Part shown: piece by piece, positions 13,701 through 25,717 of the stretch
How the letters are laid out: every line of letters starts with the position of its first letter
Numbering within the stretch: position 1 is the first letter of the stretch
DNA from: Aphelenchoides besseyi
Taxonomy: Eukaryota; Nematoda; Chromadorea; Rhabditida; Aphelenchoididae
Direction: 5' to 3'
Length of the DNA: 64,000 nucleotides
Assembly: GCA_024699855.1 (NCBI GenBank)
Contig: JAMPIQ010000003.1
Location: 8,060,001-8,124,000, forward strand
Translations under genes and position numbers: made by a program
Notes under the pieces: model-generated
What the model was told of the DNA's origin: nothing
Seen by the model: only the letters and a program-made list of their open reading frames with translations
The model's database searches: none

Positions 13701-15162
13701 TCAACACACGACTGTTGCAGTTTGCTAAGTTCAGGTGCCAAATCCAATGGACAAATACCACGATTATTCTTTTGTAGTATTCTGAATTAGATTGCTAATT
13801 ATTATGATATTTGAATTACCGTGCTCCAAAGAAGATCAACGTATGCAAACAGTTCCACGATAAGGGACTCTCACGAACGGCCAAAAGTAACGGTGAGTTC
13901 CCGTCCTCATCCAAAACATTTAAATCGGCCCCAAATGCAATCAACTAAGAAGAATGTAAACGCTAGAAAACTCTCAAATACCATTGCTATCAATTCCGGT
14001 GATTGTGCGCGCACAGCAACAGCCAAAGGAGTTTGATCGATAATCGACACAACACGCAATTGAGAGCATATGGAACACATTTCCGGAGCTGAAGCGTGAG
14101 TTCTACAAGTGTTCATCTTAACACTAAACAAAAACGAAACTAACCGTGGCATAATTGATGATAAGGGAATGTTTCCTGAAGCTGTACAGTTCCCTTTACA
14201 ACAACAAATTGCAACAGCATTCGGATCGTAGCCATTCTTCAACAACGACTCGACAATCTCACGTTTCTTGTGCACAATTGCAATGTGCAGAGTGTTCAAA
14301 GCGGCACAAGTTGAACTGAAAATCAAATGAATTCGAACGGAAACCTTCACTTACCGTCCACCACTGTGAGTGGAAACCGTACTCGAAGCATTCGATCGTC
14401 GATGGTTTTGATTTCCGTGTCGACGTTGAGCCAAATCACTGAATGTGTTGATAGATCCAATTGAAATCGATGGCGATAGGGTCTTCGAGTTGTGGGTCAT
14501 AAGCAAACGGTCGACCAGATTCACATCGTCCAAATGTATCGCCTGAAAACGAACATCACACTATTGGATTTTTTGTAGGAACAAATTTTTCTTCGCACAT
14601 TTACGCTCATACATCAGCGTTCAAGTGCGCAAATTTGATGGACATCTGCACCGTTTGACTTCATTTTGTGTCCAATTGTCACGAGCAAATGTCTTCAAAA
14701 TGAACGTTTCCCGCAAATTTCCTGCGAACATTTTTGAAACAAAAAGTAAGTTCCGTATTATAAGTAGTAATCAACTTTTGACAAGCTGGTTGGCTAATGA
14801 AAACTCACGTCCAACAACATTTCCGATAAGTTTTGATTGACCGATGGTTTTCGTTCTTCGCTTCGCAGAATCCGTTGGGCTGCTGTGAACGTGAAACAAC
14901 GACCCGACTCAGTCGGTGTACCGGCACATGAAACAGAATCTGTGGATTCACCTGTAAGATTCAAGCAGTTTGAGTTTTCATTCAATAACCGGAAATCACC
15001 CGTGTAACGACGTTTCGATTGTCCCGATTGTCCACTTGATTGTTTCTGGAGACGTTGACGAAGTCGTTTTGCCGTGCATAAAGAAGACTCGTTTGTTGAC
15101 GAAAGCTCCGTGCTATAGCCGAATTGATAGTTCTCGGTTGAAGACTCACGTGTTCCCGACAT
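7745..15162 (-). CDS. Ankyrin-ARM-FERM scaffold protein
   Basis: The ATG at 15162 opens a multi-exon minus-strand gene. The N-terminal part has ankyrin repeats (LNTLHIAIVHKKREIVESLL; QTPLAVAVRAQSPEL; EDGNSPLLLAVRES) around 14530-13800. The middle is helical, ARM-like sequence (about 13130-11800, for example LLQTLALIALDPSTHRQLLD), then long Ser/Thr-rich linkers (11390-9830). The C-terminal part reads as a FERM domain across short introns: QLTVEENWPSNRR near 8950, then the F2-F3 run KKLPAFNCKVFQVKELLHG (8440-8340), then LLLEFRGTKWQLI and SISMTLWEIMQ. It stops with TAG at 7745. I recognise the domains but not the specific family. It is probably a cortical or adhesion scaffold; that role is inferred from FERM plus ankyrin only. 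The PLC gene starts 240 bp downstream on the same strand. Confidence 0.75.
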
Positions 15163-18100
15163 CTCGACTTTAATAGCCCGACTTCACTGAAAGTCAAATA
15201 GCTAAAATAACGTCAACTCGACGGGAAAACAAAGTTGGACGGCAGAAAAACGACTCCAAGAGTTTGTTGGAATAGAACAGCAATCTTAGTGTAACAAACA
15301 GTTTTTACATCTGAGATGTTTTCGTAACTTCGTTGAATAGCAGATTAAGCTAAGGAAACGAGAAGAGGAAGAAGTCTGTCTATAATTGGGGGAAGCTCGA
15401 ATTCAACGTTGAAAGTGCAGACGTAAATTTTGGATTAGTAAAGGTTTTCGTCGTTCAAATTCCTGAGTGATTCAACAAGTTTCAAACGAACAACTTGAAC
15501 GGATACAAACGAAAAGGGCGGTTATCATTTGTGGTCGTTGGATTAACAATTTCGACGATGACCCGAAGTTGTTTGCTACGTTTCTAATAGCAACCTCAAA
15601 CGAATCGAGAACCAAATCGATGGTGAGGAAGATTAGTTGCGTAAGTGACGACCATATCGATAAATCCAACACATGACAAAAAGCGGATTGCATCACAGGT
15701 CTGTCTGTATTTCCGTCAATAAACGAAACAAATCTTCTGAATTCCGAGTTGCTAGTGTATGAGCTGAAGAAAGAACACTCGCGCAAATGATATTCACGTC
15801 TCGAAATAGACACCAAGATGTCGCAACGATAGTCGTCGATTAGCATAATCACATTCAAGTTATCAACTCGTTAAGCTCGAAGATGCAAGCGACCAACAGT
15901 GTTGTTTTCGTAACACTAAAATGCGATTCCGAGTCGTACATGTAGTGCACAAAATGCGTAAGCTAATTTATCGGAAAGTTCGATGTGTTAACAATAATTA
16001 AAATCTCCAATCGATGAGTGAGTTTTACGAATCTCTTTTGCTTATAACATGAAGATCGTAATGGCAAAGAATTTCTGGCTTATGCATTGACGTTCCTCCA
16101 TATTTTTGCCATAACAAATCCTTCTACCATTTTAGTGTCTTCCTTAATCGTAATCCTTTTTCGCTAACCATCAACAACTACAATGCGAAATTAATCTTCC
16201 GGAAATCGAGGTCTCACATTTCGAGATTGTAATTACCTTGCGTTTCAGATTATCGTTTTTCAACCGCTATAGAAATAGTTAAGACACTTCTAATAACAAA
16301 AAGGATGAGATTCGGTTTATTGCGTATTCGACATTTGTAGTTTTTTGCGTTCGAGATGTCTAATCCCAATAGCCGCTGAAATTATTCTCGACCACATGCA
16401 CTCGTTTACACTGTGTTGCTGAGTTCTTGCAACAAAAAAGTTTAAAAAGCAGTCTCAGCAAGGTAGGTATAAGTTGACAGCATTAGGCTTCAGAAGCAGA
16501 ACTGTATAATCATCCTTGACCACTTTCTTTCTGCCCGCAAACGCGCTCACTAACCACTCGGCTACTCGCGTCTGAATGTTCGGCCTCCTCCTTTCGCTCT
16601 AGAAGTGCGATCTGCTTGAGATTGTGGAAACCAAATGAATGGCTCCGACCATCTTAACAAGTTCTATTCGACTTGAAGAATTTATTGTAGCGAAAAGAAT
16701 ATTGACACAAAAAGATTAGTAAAAGTAATTGCAACATGAAAAAACACAAGTTTAGGAGACCTCTTCTCACGGACAACAAAGATGGCAATTGGTTGGCAAC
16801 TTTTCAGCTATTTGATCGTAGAACTCCGGTTCGAATTGAGCCCGTCGACGAGATGCCATCCACGACAAGTTGAGCAACAAATCCGATCACTGAACAAAAA
16901 CGACTGATATCAAATTGATTGATTGTTTAGTTTTACGAACTGTTGCTTTCATTTGCCAAAACATTGTTTCGAAGCAGCAGATCAGTTTGCATCTTCCATG
17001 GATGTCAAATTATGGAAAGATGACAAAAAGATCTTCATATCCATAGAAGTTGACTAACGAAACCTAAAAATTCTTATTGCAATCATGTTTTTAGAATGAT
17101 ATTACTCCTCAACTTTGTTGGCTGACAACAATTGACCAGTAGCTTTGTTTTACATCAAAAGATGCAATTGGCAGCATCTGTGATTCGTTTCTAGCCGAAT
17201 GATTTTGCAGTAAATTGCTCGCTCTAACCGATGTATTTCGGTTCATCAATACGCAGAAGCAGCCAACTATTTTGCGTATGTTCTTTTTGAAATCGTATTT
17301 TGGAACAAATTTGCGGGGCCTTCCATGGAATTGGAATTGATCGTTGGTTCGAGGTAAATGGACCAAACTTTGTAAGACGACAATAACGACATGAACGAAC
17401 ATAATTTCGGACACAAAAACGCTTGTCGGTGGACATTTCACGGGAAAAGCGAATTGCAAATCTCCGGGGAACTGAAGTGAATGCAATTAAACGCATCGGC
17501 GAATTTAAATGAGGACCAGAACATTTGAGTTAACTTCTCGATTTGATGAATTCTCTCATAGCATTCTTGGAAGATTTGATTTTAATTTGGAATTCGTTAA
17601 TCAACGTCTGAATCCCGCCGAGTGTCTTGTTCATTTGGACGAATGTTTCGAATAGATTAAACAAACTCACAGCTGTTGGCGTGTTTAATGATCACGTGCG
17701 CAAACTCGTCAGTTCGAAATGCTCTTCGGTCAACATAAACAAATGAACGAAGCCCATTATTGACACTCCAGGGAGTTGATTGATGAAACGCGTGCTGTGG
17801 AGGAGTTGGCAAGGTTCCAGAAAACATTTCGAGTCTACAGTCCTTGAGTTTCATTTAAAACACTGTGCTTCTGATGTTACGCTTTTAACGTTAAGACGAA
17901 TGCAACCACAATCATTGGAAGACCTTCAAAGGCTTTAATTGCTACTTCGACGTCATACGACCACTTTCTTCAGCTTTTCAAGCCTTCAAATGGTCAACGA
18001 ATCAGAATCGGAACGCAACATTCCGACTGTTCTCGAAACGACAAACGTATTTTCCGTTCCATTTCCCTCGACTTCTGAAATTTGTTCGCTTTTGTCGTGC

Positions 18101-19985
18101 GAACGAACGGAAATCGAGGGTATGTAACAATTGAAGCGAAATTAAGTTGTCAAACGTGCAGATTTCCGTTGATGTCGCAAAGAAACGTTCTTTTCAACCG
18201 TCACGAATTCTCGGTTTCTTGAACTCGACGGCATGCAACTTTTGAATTGGAACGGCGATTTGCAACGACCGTTTCGCCCAGGATGGTGCCATTGACGTCT
18301 TTCCATTTCTCGTCGTTCTCTCCAAAAAACCAAAAGTCAATTGAAGTGTTTTTTGGCTTGTGAGTCGCACGACAACGAACACGTGGTTGCAGATTATGTC
18401 AATTGAGACGAACATCTCCAAACTAATAGTAGTTGCCAATCAACTGACGGTGACATACAAACACGTAAAACTTTCCACTTCCGCCTCCGTCTCCTTGAAT
18501 TTAATGAAAAACCGAAACTTTTTGGTCTTCGAAATGAATCCCATTTGTTGCTGTTCAAGTACACGAAATTCAATGGTTGTGCAATCAGAATGCTTTTGAG
18601 TTTGAATTGCGTCATCACGAACAGATAGACATTTGGATTCGTGTTTGAGATAGATGTCACGTTTGGACTTGTGATTTAAGCTCACTGTCCCTCGAGAAGA
18701 TAAAATGAATTGTTGCATGAGGAGAAATTGTCGGGAAAACCTCTTTGATAACGAAAGTGAATTCTGAAGGTCGCTAGGGAGTCGTCGATCAACACATTAA
18801 ACTCGACGTGGAACCGTCACTCCTTCTTTGAATGCGCTAAAAACGTTTGACTATCTCGGCTCAGTAACCGAAAGCTCAAATCTAGTTGTTTTGTTGAACA
18901 TCAGAATCTTCGTAGTCTAGAGTTCTGACAGTCCATGCTCTAGGAGTTTACATGATGTTTACGAAAACACAGTCAATCATTTTGAAGATTACAAACAACG
19001 TTAAGTTCACTGTCTCGTCACTTTAACTGAAAATCGAATTCACTCGCAACTTTTCCGTAAATTCAATTTCAGAGTTCAAGTAAAGGCATTAAATCTTAAC
19101 AAAGCATTTGCCATACAATCAAACTGTAGTTTCGGTTTAAGTCAGAAATGACGGGTTTTATTGAGATGTGTGGACTCCGATCATTAGCTTCGAGAATCGT
19201 CACTCTTGTTTAAATCCTCAAATTGAATTCCAAGTCTATGACGCAGATTAATCAACGACCTCGTTCTGTTTGTTCCTTCCAAATTCCCAAATTGCATTCG
19301 GCTAAATTCTTTACGTTCATTGTGCAAATAACAAAAGGAAGTAAATTCCGAAAACAATCAAATGGGCTCTCAAGTTCAATCAGAATCTCGAATTACTGTA
19401 AATTAAAAGTGGTTGATATAATGACTTACAAAATAATTAATCGTTAAATTCTGTAAAAGTGCTATTTTGAAGTTTTGATGAGTTGTAGACGTGAAGACTA
19501 AGCAATCGACCGTTAAGTCCAGTTCGAAGGCCACAAATGTCTTCCGGAATTCCAAATAGTAATTGCGTCTTATTTCGTAATCTACTGCTTAAAAATTCCC
19601 CAAATGAGTTCGCAGCAATAAACGGAAAACAGAGCCGTTGATTAACAATAGAAGTTTATGTTGACGTTGAAATTAACGAAGTTGGTTTGTCTATCTAGGA
19701 AGATCAACACTATACTACTGACGTTGTCTACCGTACACTCATTAGCAAAGTCTACGTGCACATATCTTCTAGTAATCCTGAACTTTCGTCTCTTCACGTA
19801 CTTCTAACTCCTCCCTATTCCACAGCTTTTCGCTAGTAGTCCCGCCCATTTTTGCATCGTTTCGTTAGTGTCGAAGGCGGGAACATCAGATTCCTGTATT
19901 AACGCCAAAAGTTCCACCGTCGTTTCATTTACTTTACATTCGCCGTTTCCGTCCGTCAGCGCTCCTCTGCCGCATAAATCCGAAT
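15163..19985. other. Long gene-poor interval
   Basis: About 4.8 kb between the divergent ankyrin-FERM gene and flp-14. Both strands have only short open stretches without clear splice structure or domain similarity. A tRNA-like A box lies at about 16530-16580 (minus strand). The interval could hold long promoters and 5' untranslated exons for the two flanking genes. Nothing coding can be supported. Confidence 0.5.
16490..16580 (-). pseudogene. tRNA-like A-box sequence
   Basis: Reading the minus strand, gcgagtagccgagtggttag matches the 5' half of a Ser/Leu-type tRNA with the A box tagccgagtgg. A clear B box (ggttcgaatcc) is absent downstream, so it is likely a relic. Confidence 0.35.
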
Positions 19986-21904
19986 ATGTCGAACGTCGAA
20001 GTTTTCACTGCGGTGATGTTGATTGCGTCGGTCTGTTTGGTTTCCAGCAACGCCGCTGCGGTTATGATGCCTGCCGAACAGCAACAACACCAAAGAGAAT
20101 TGGATTGTCTACAGGTTGGTTCTTGATTCCATTAGCCAGATTGAGTACTGTAGTGGGAAATGACCGAAAAGGTTCTGCAGCTCTTGAAGACTCCATATGC
20201 TTTTGAGTACTTCAATTCATTCCATTGAATGCCTAAACAGTTGAGGGATAATTTCTTTCCGGTTCTATCGATCATCAACCAACTCGTGTTATTCATCTCT
20301 TCTTTGGCGCTATTCACAAGTTCAAAAGCACATCAAAAACAAATTTTAAAACGTCAATCGTTCGTTTCGGTAACTTACCCGACGGTAATTTTAAATTCAC
20401 GGTCGGAAACGTTCTAAAGAATTTTGAAGGAGCGATTCTTGGTTCTTTCGCATGAAGATCGAAATTCGAGATGCCGAAGTGTGAAGCACGCTTTTCACCT
20501 ACGCTTTCAGGCAAAAACTCAAGCACATGTCAACAGCTGAAGAACAAGCGTTCGATTGCAAGTTCGCGTGTTTGATACCAATTCTACGGTCTTTTGTGCA
20601 ACCGAAAGACTGCGACATCATCAAACGAAACTAATGTGTTCATAGCGAATACCTTTAGTTCTGCGATGGTGTATTTTAAGTTGCTTCCTTTGTCAGAAAA
20701 CAAATTCGATTTTCTGCATTCGAAAACTTTTTCGTCCGAATTAGAGCGCTTCAGTTGGATTTCACACCCCAAAAGATTCTCTTCGTGTCGCCCACATAAA
20801 CTGCGAACTTCTTCTCAATTACCGCCATTTGGTCTGAAACTTTCCCTTACCGTATATTCAAACGCGAATGAATGAAGCGCGAATTGGATTAGTCGATTCG
20901 CAAATTCAGAAAAGAAATTCTGATGTGGAGGAAACAGTTGCGTCTTCTTGACGTCACTATCTGTGCTATCTTAAGGTCTTGAGCACGATTAACCAAGTAA
21001 TCTCAAGACAATATTTGTTACTGTACCCTAAAAAAGAAGTATCAATAGACTTTGATCTTTTGTTTCTTTGTGTTTGCTGATTAATTAAATGCCAAGTATT
21101 CCTGCCACCCTCAACTGCTTGATTTAGCATCTGACGTTTGCAAATTAAACAAAGAAATTCATTAAGTCGAATATTGCATGCAACATAGTAAGCAGTGACC
21201 AATTAGTTATGTTGATCTCAATGGTCTTTTCATGCAGATTACTAAAAGCGCGATAGTTAAATGCAAGGCTTAGAGCATCAAAATTAAGCTCAACAGATTG
21301 GGCATTCGAGTCATTTAAGTTCGAGCACAACTTTTGAAGTCTAATACAAGAACTTGTCAAACAAGCGAATTGTTCTTCAAACTAATCAATACTCTTTTAG
21401 CTTATGTCGTCGAGCTCTCGCATGTCAAACGAAGAGAAACAAATCTTGTGCCGACTCTATCAATCATTTAACTCCTTAGCAATGTTGGGTGGTGCGATTG
21501 TGGATTCATTGGAGCGATTCATGGCTAATCAAGGTGCGTTTTTTGTCGCCAAAAAGCGTCATTTTTTTTGAAGAACTAAAACTAAAGATCTAAGACTGGT
21601 TACGTATTGAATTTCTTCCGTACTTACCGTAACAGCAAATTGTTTATTTTCCGGTCATAGCGACAATTTGAGTGCTAAATTTTCATGACGAGACTGTTGA
21701 ACAAAAGAATCATTTCCACTAAATTTGAGCACAAAACAAACCATAACACTTACTGATTACTTGTTTTTAGCTTCAATGAACAATGGGATCGATGAAATGG
21801 GCGAAAAACGAATTCGATTCGACAAACGAAAACACGAGTAAGCGAACTGGTTGTACCACTGAATTCGTGAATCTTTCAGATACTTGCGATTCGGACGAAA
21901 GTAA
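19986..21904 (+). CDS. flp-14: FMRFamide-like peptide precursor, FLP-14 type
   Basis: Four exons (19986-20114, 21401-21533, 21771-21837, 21880-21904) join in frame to 117 aa. Residues 1-25 form a signal peptide (hydrophobic VMLIASVCLVSSNAAA). The pro-region has two cysteines about 18 residues apart. The last intron splits a Glu codon, and splicing creates KR-KHEYLRFG-RK-stop. KHEYLRFamide is the FLP-14 peptide, flanked here by dibasic cleavage sites, with Gly as amide donor. C. elegans flp-14 encodes several copies; this gene has one, at the very C-terminus, preceded by RIRFDKR. Without the last splice the frame ends KHE-stop, so correct splicing decides whether a peptide is made. Expected in neurons, released from dense-core vesicles. 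The first intron is unusually long (1.29 kb). Confidence 0.9.
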
Positions 21905-22657
21905 CTTGTTGATGAATGAGAGCCGTCAAATTCTGTGGTCTTGCCCATTTTGTTCGTTGAACATCGCCCACTCCCGATTCCATTGCTACCAAACGATCAT
22001 AACCGATGACATTGCGAATTCGCTGAACTTCATCAGTTCGCTTAATTTATCCATTTCATACATAACTTAAGCTCTGTTAACAATTGTATTTAATCTTTTA
22101 GAGCCTCATTTTGTTGTTGACATCCATCCAACAAGTTTGCTTAACAGCAATTGGTTTCGTATTTCAAGCTTCGCATTTATTGTAAACGCTTTTCAATTTA
22201 TAAACCTGAAATCTCGATGGAAATTCGACAAAATCTTCCGATTCTTTTTGATGTTTTTGTGGCGGAAAGCAAAACCAAAAGCAGCAACAACAGCGGTTTA
22301 TGTCCATAAATTGTTTACATGTTTGTCGGCTGATAGTCAATGTGAGGAATTAGAACGATTTAATGACCACACGTGGCTTATGGTCGAAGAAGTTCAACTA
22401 CGAAGCTTTCAATAATCGATTCTTAAAGTTTATTTTCTCTTATTAACATCGAATACAATGGATTAGAAGTCGGTTTATGATTCAAATTCGTAAAACAAAA
22501 AGCCAAGTCGATGGAAATGGAGTTTTAATTTGGACCCCTATTTTAATATGATAGTCGTTTTTTACAAAAATTATTTCCGTGAGAAGGTGAACGCAGTGGG
22601 AATCAGTTCTTACCCTTTAAATGCTTTCGTTTAATTCGAAAATGGAAGAATTGAAAC
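21905..22657 (+). other. flp-14 3' region and an unassigned open stretch
   Basis: Mostly flp-14 3' UTR. A plus-strand open stretch at about 22260-22411 ends at a TAA and has a coding-like composition (SADSQCEELERFNDHTWLM). No start, upstream exon or domain can be assigned to it. Confidence 0.3.
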
Positions 22658-24213
22658 TTAGATTTCGTCGTCGATTGAACGAGGGCTTGTCGATGTGTTA
22701 GGATCTACAAAGTAGAAGAGAAGCAAGAAACTAACAATCAACACAACGACAGCAACGTAGTAGGATCGGTTCGCATGAGCACGAGAATTCGAAATCAGAG
22801 CGGCCGTTCGAACTGAACGTGAACGTCGTACTTGAGGAGTCAAGACCAAACGTTCGTTTGTTGAGTTCTGCGAACAGGTTGAGTCATCGACATCCGATTC
22901 GAAGCCAGGAGATTCGTCAGCGATCTCGGATTCAGCTGAAGATGACAACGATCCATTGAAAGTGGACTTGGATTCGGCAGTCGTTAACGGTACACATGAA
23001 GACGCTGATTCATGAATTTTGCCCTTCAATTTGCTTTGCATCAACGAATACGGTGGCAATTCGACTTCGGCTGCTTCTTTCAATTCGCTTAATCCTGACG
23101 ACGAAGATCGTTCTTCGTCGGACCAGTTATCCACTGCAGATGATGAAAACGATTGATTTGGAGGATCTTTAGGTTTCGTCTGTTCGGGCGGAGGCATCGG
23201 AATCGGTGAACGAGTTCTTGGAGCTTCCAGTTCTTCCACCGGTTCATATTCCTCACGATCGACATTGAAATTGTGTGGTGATGCCGATCGAATCGATTCC
23301 ACTGGTGATGGAGTAACCGAAATGATGCTAGGAGAACGTGATCGTCGAAACACCTCTTCTTCTTCTTCATCATCATCATCATTGTTATCTTCTCGTTGGG
23401 TTAATTGACTTAAGATGGACATGTTCGTGTTCCTGTTTTGTGCTGAATTCGAACTCATAGTTGAATCCGTGGAACGTTGCGGACCGGTGTACGTGAAAAT
23501 GTTTTTGGTCGACGTTGCTGTCGACTGCATGTTGTACGGATCGATTTCGTAGGGATGAAAGTATTTGCAACGTTCACCGAAAACACAGTTGTTCGGCCAG
23601 TCTCGACACAAGATCTTCTTATAGTCTTTGGGAACCGGTGGCTGAAACAAATGACAATAAAAACCGAAAGTCATTAAAAAGCAAATGTTCACGTCCAACT
23701 TACCATTGTGCGATGTCGAAGTTCTGACGCAGAATGTGCGAACGTACATTTCTCGCCGAATGGACAGTTCGGCATGTTCTTGCAATATGTGACTTTGTAG
23801 TTGTCGGGTACCGAAGACCTTTGATTTCCGTTGATTCCGTTGGCTTGTCGTCCATTCGCTGAAGCTCGCGACGGATTCTGACGTCTTTCGACAAAGTTTT
23901 CGTAATCGAAACCGTTCGGAGTTTCGTGGGAACGACGATGCAAAGAAACGCGCGTCTCGTAGAAGTCGTCTTCTGCGTCGAATCGTTGATGCTCGTCGCA
24001 ATAGTCGTTTCGACGATACTGATAGTCGTCGTCGGTGTAGTTTCGTTGCGGAATCGCTTCTTGACGATTATTGTATTCGCCGTACATCTGAAAACCCTCA
24101 ACAATCTTCAACAAAAAGATTCTGAAACCGACCATCGGACGACGTTTGGACTCGGGGCGAAGGAAAGCGAACGTTTCGTCGCGCCACAGTTCTTCGCGCT
24201 CGATTGTGGCCAT
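22658..24213 (-). CDS. Tandem CCCH zinc-finger protein with C-terminal membrane segment
   Basis: Exons 24213 to about 24135, about 24089-23704, and 23641-22658. The N-terminal part is Arg/Tyr-rich. Two CCCH fingers follow: YCKNMPNCPFGEKCTFAH at the end of exon 2 and LCRDWPNNCVFGERCKYFH at the start of exon 3. Both have C-x5-C-x5-C-x3-H spacing, as in TIS11 and the C. elegans PIE-1/POS-1/MEX-5 RNA-binding proteins, so RNA binding is likely. The rest is an acidic Ser-rich region with a D/E run near 23370. Just before the end is a 20-residue hydrophobic segment (YYVAVVVLIVSFLLLFYFV) that looks like a tail anchor. That anchor is unusual for this family and would place an RNA-binding protein on a membrane. 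Confidence 0.8.
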
Positions 24214-24829
24214 AATCCAAGCGTCTGGAAAGCGGGATTATGTTCGACGAAAAAATACACGCAAAGTGGCGACGATTTCCGTTTTGATCGGCGTTCGAAA
24301 CGACTATTATTCTCAAGAAAATCAAACGCAAAATATGGAGAAAATCGAAAGAAAAAGCATTTGGAGAACAAAACAGTGGGCGCACAAAAATCGTTTTTTT
24401 CTCCTAACGGCCGAGTTCTGGGCGCATTTCCACGGAGGAGTGTGTTTCTCGCAGGTGTCCAAGCACACGAGTGCGAAGCGAACGTCACTGACAATTGGAA
24501 AAAATGGCGACCGTTGGACGCGACGTTGATTTGCGTATTTGACGCAGAAATCACACACATATAATGTAGGGCGAATCCTTAAAATAGGAATTTTCGCTGA
24601 CAATCCAGACAAACAAATTCGCAGTTTAAGGTTGAATGAAAGCTGCGCTCTCGCTCGAAACTGTCTTCTAAATCAACGAGCACGTTCACAACATGAATCT
24701 CAGGCTAACAGTTGATGTTCAAAATGCAAACAATTACTGTTGATATAAAACTCTTTGTTTTCTTTGTGTTTCCATTCACTTTTGGACAGTGACGGTGGTT
24801 CTCGTTCTGAAGTTTGTGCTCGTTCTGCG

Positions 24830-25585
24830 ATGTCAACTTTCCAAGAGCTGCTCAATGGCCAAGTCAAGGCCGACCCTGCGATCGTTCATCGCACCATCTT
24901 TCCGGCGCTTTACATCTACTACGTGATCGCCTCGACCGTATTTGCAATAGTAAGTGGTTTTCTTCGATGTGGATGTGAGAAAAAACGAATTTTGGGGCGG
25001 AAATTGGTCCAAAATGTCCACATTTCCAAGTAACCTCCGATAGCAATCGATCAAATTTGCAGTCCAAACTCTGCTCTTCGACCACCTACTTCGCCACAAA
25101 GCGCGAGTTTTCGGGCGCACTTTTTGCGTGTAAAGGCGTTTAAGGCGGGAGTGTTCGTCGCGTAAGTGGCCGAGTGGTTAAGGCGCCAGATTTAGGCTCT
25201 GGTATCATTGTGATGCGCAGGTTCGAATCCTGTCTTACGCAAATAACTTTTTGCCCTTTAATGGCTGTATTTTAAGTGTTATTCTAAAGAAACAGCTCCA
25301 AATTTACGATTGAAATATTAACCGATTTCTTTTGCAGATCGGTTTTACGTGCTTCGTCGGGTTGTACTTGATTAACAACGGATGTCCGATCTACAATTCT
25401 GAAAGCACGAACATTACACATGTCAATCGAAACGAGCAGTTGCTGCGCTTCAAATTGCAAAAGGTCAGTTTCTTTGCTTAGATTCTACATCGATCATCCT
25501 TCTGTTTCAGAAAGCGGAAGATTTGCTACGTGAACGGGACCGTCGAAGAACCGTTGAAACGATCACTTTAAACGAACAAGCCTGA
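24830..25585 (+). CDS. Small single-pass membrane protein, unknown function
   Basis: Exons 24830-24949, 25338-25463 and 25511-25585 join in frame to 106 aa. One membrane segment spans residues 23-51 (ALYIYYVIASTVFAIIGFTC), split by the first intron. It is followed by a short Asn-rich stretch with an N-glycosylation sequon (NIT) and a charged helical C-terminus (LLRERDRRR). I do not recognise the family. A tRNA-Leu gene lies inside intron 1 on the same strand. Its start is close to, and divergent from, the CCCH gene. Confidence 0.7.
25160..25241 (+). tRNA. tRNA-Leu (anticodon UAG)
   Basis: The acceptor stem gcgtaag pairs with cttacgc. The A box (tggccgagtgg), an anticodon stem ccaga/tctgg with loop tttaggc (anticodon tag), a long variable arm and the B box ggttcgaatcc are all present. 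It decodes CUA and lies wholly within the first intron of the flanking membrane-protein gene, same strand. Confidence 0.95.
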
Positions 25586-25717
25586 GAGGCGAAGACAAAT
25601 GTTCAGTTTTGTTTCGAATAAAAATGACTTTTTTGTGAAACTTCAATTGTTCTGTGTAGCGTAGATATTCATTTTTACATCGCAGTAAATTCACAACTAA
25701 TAGAATAGAAGATGATG

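Noticed and set aside
17109..17486. Minus-strand open stretch over 100 codons in the gene-poor interval
   Set aside because: No start context, splice sites, domain or codon pattern supports it, and overlapping frames are equally open.
24108..24612. Overlapping open frames on both strands upstream of the CCCH gene
   Set aside because: They cover the promoter and first exon region, lack splice support and have no domain.
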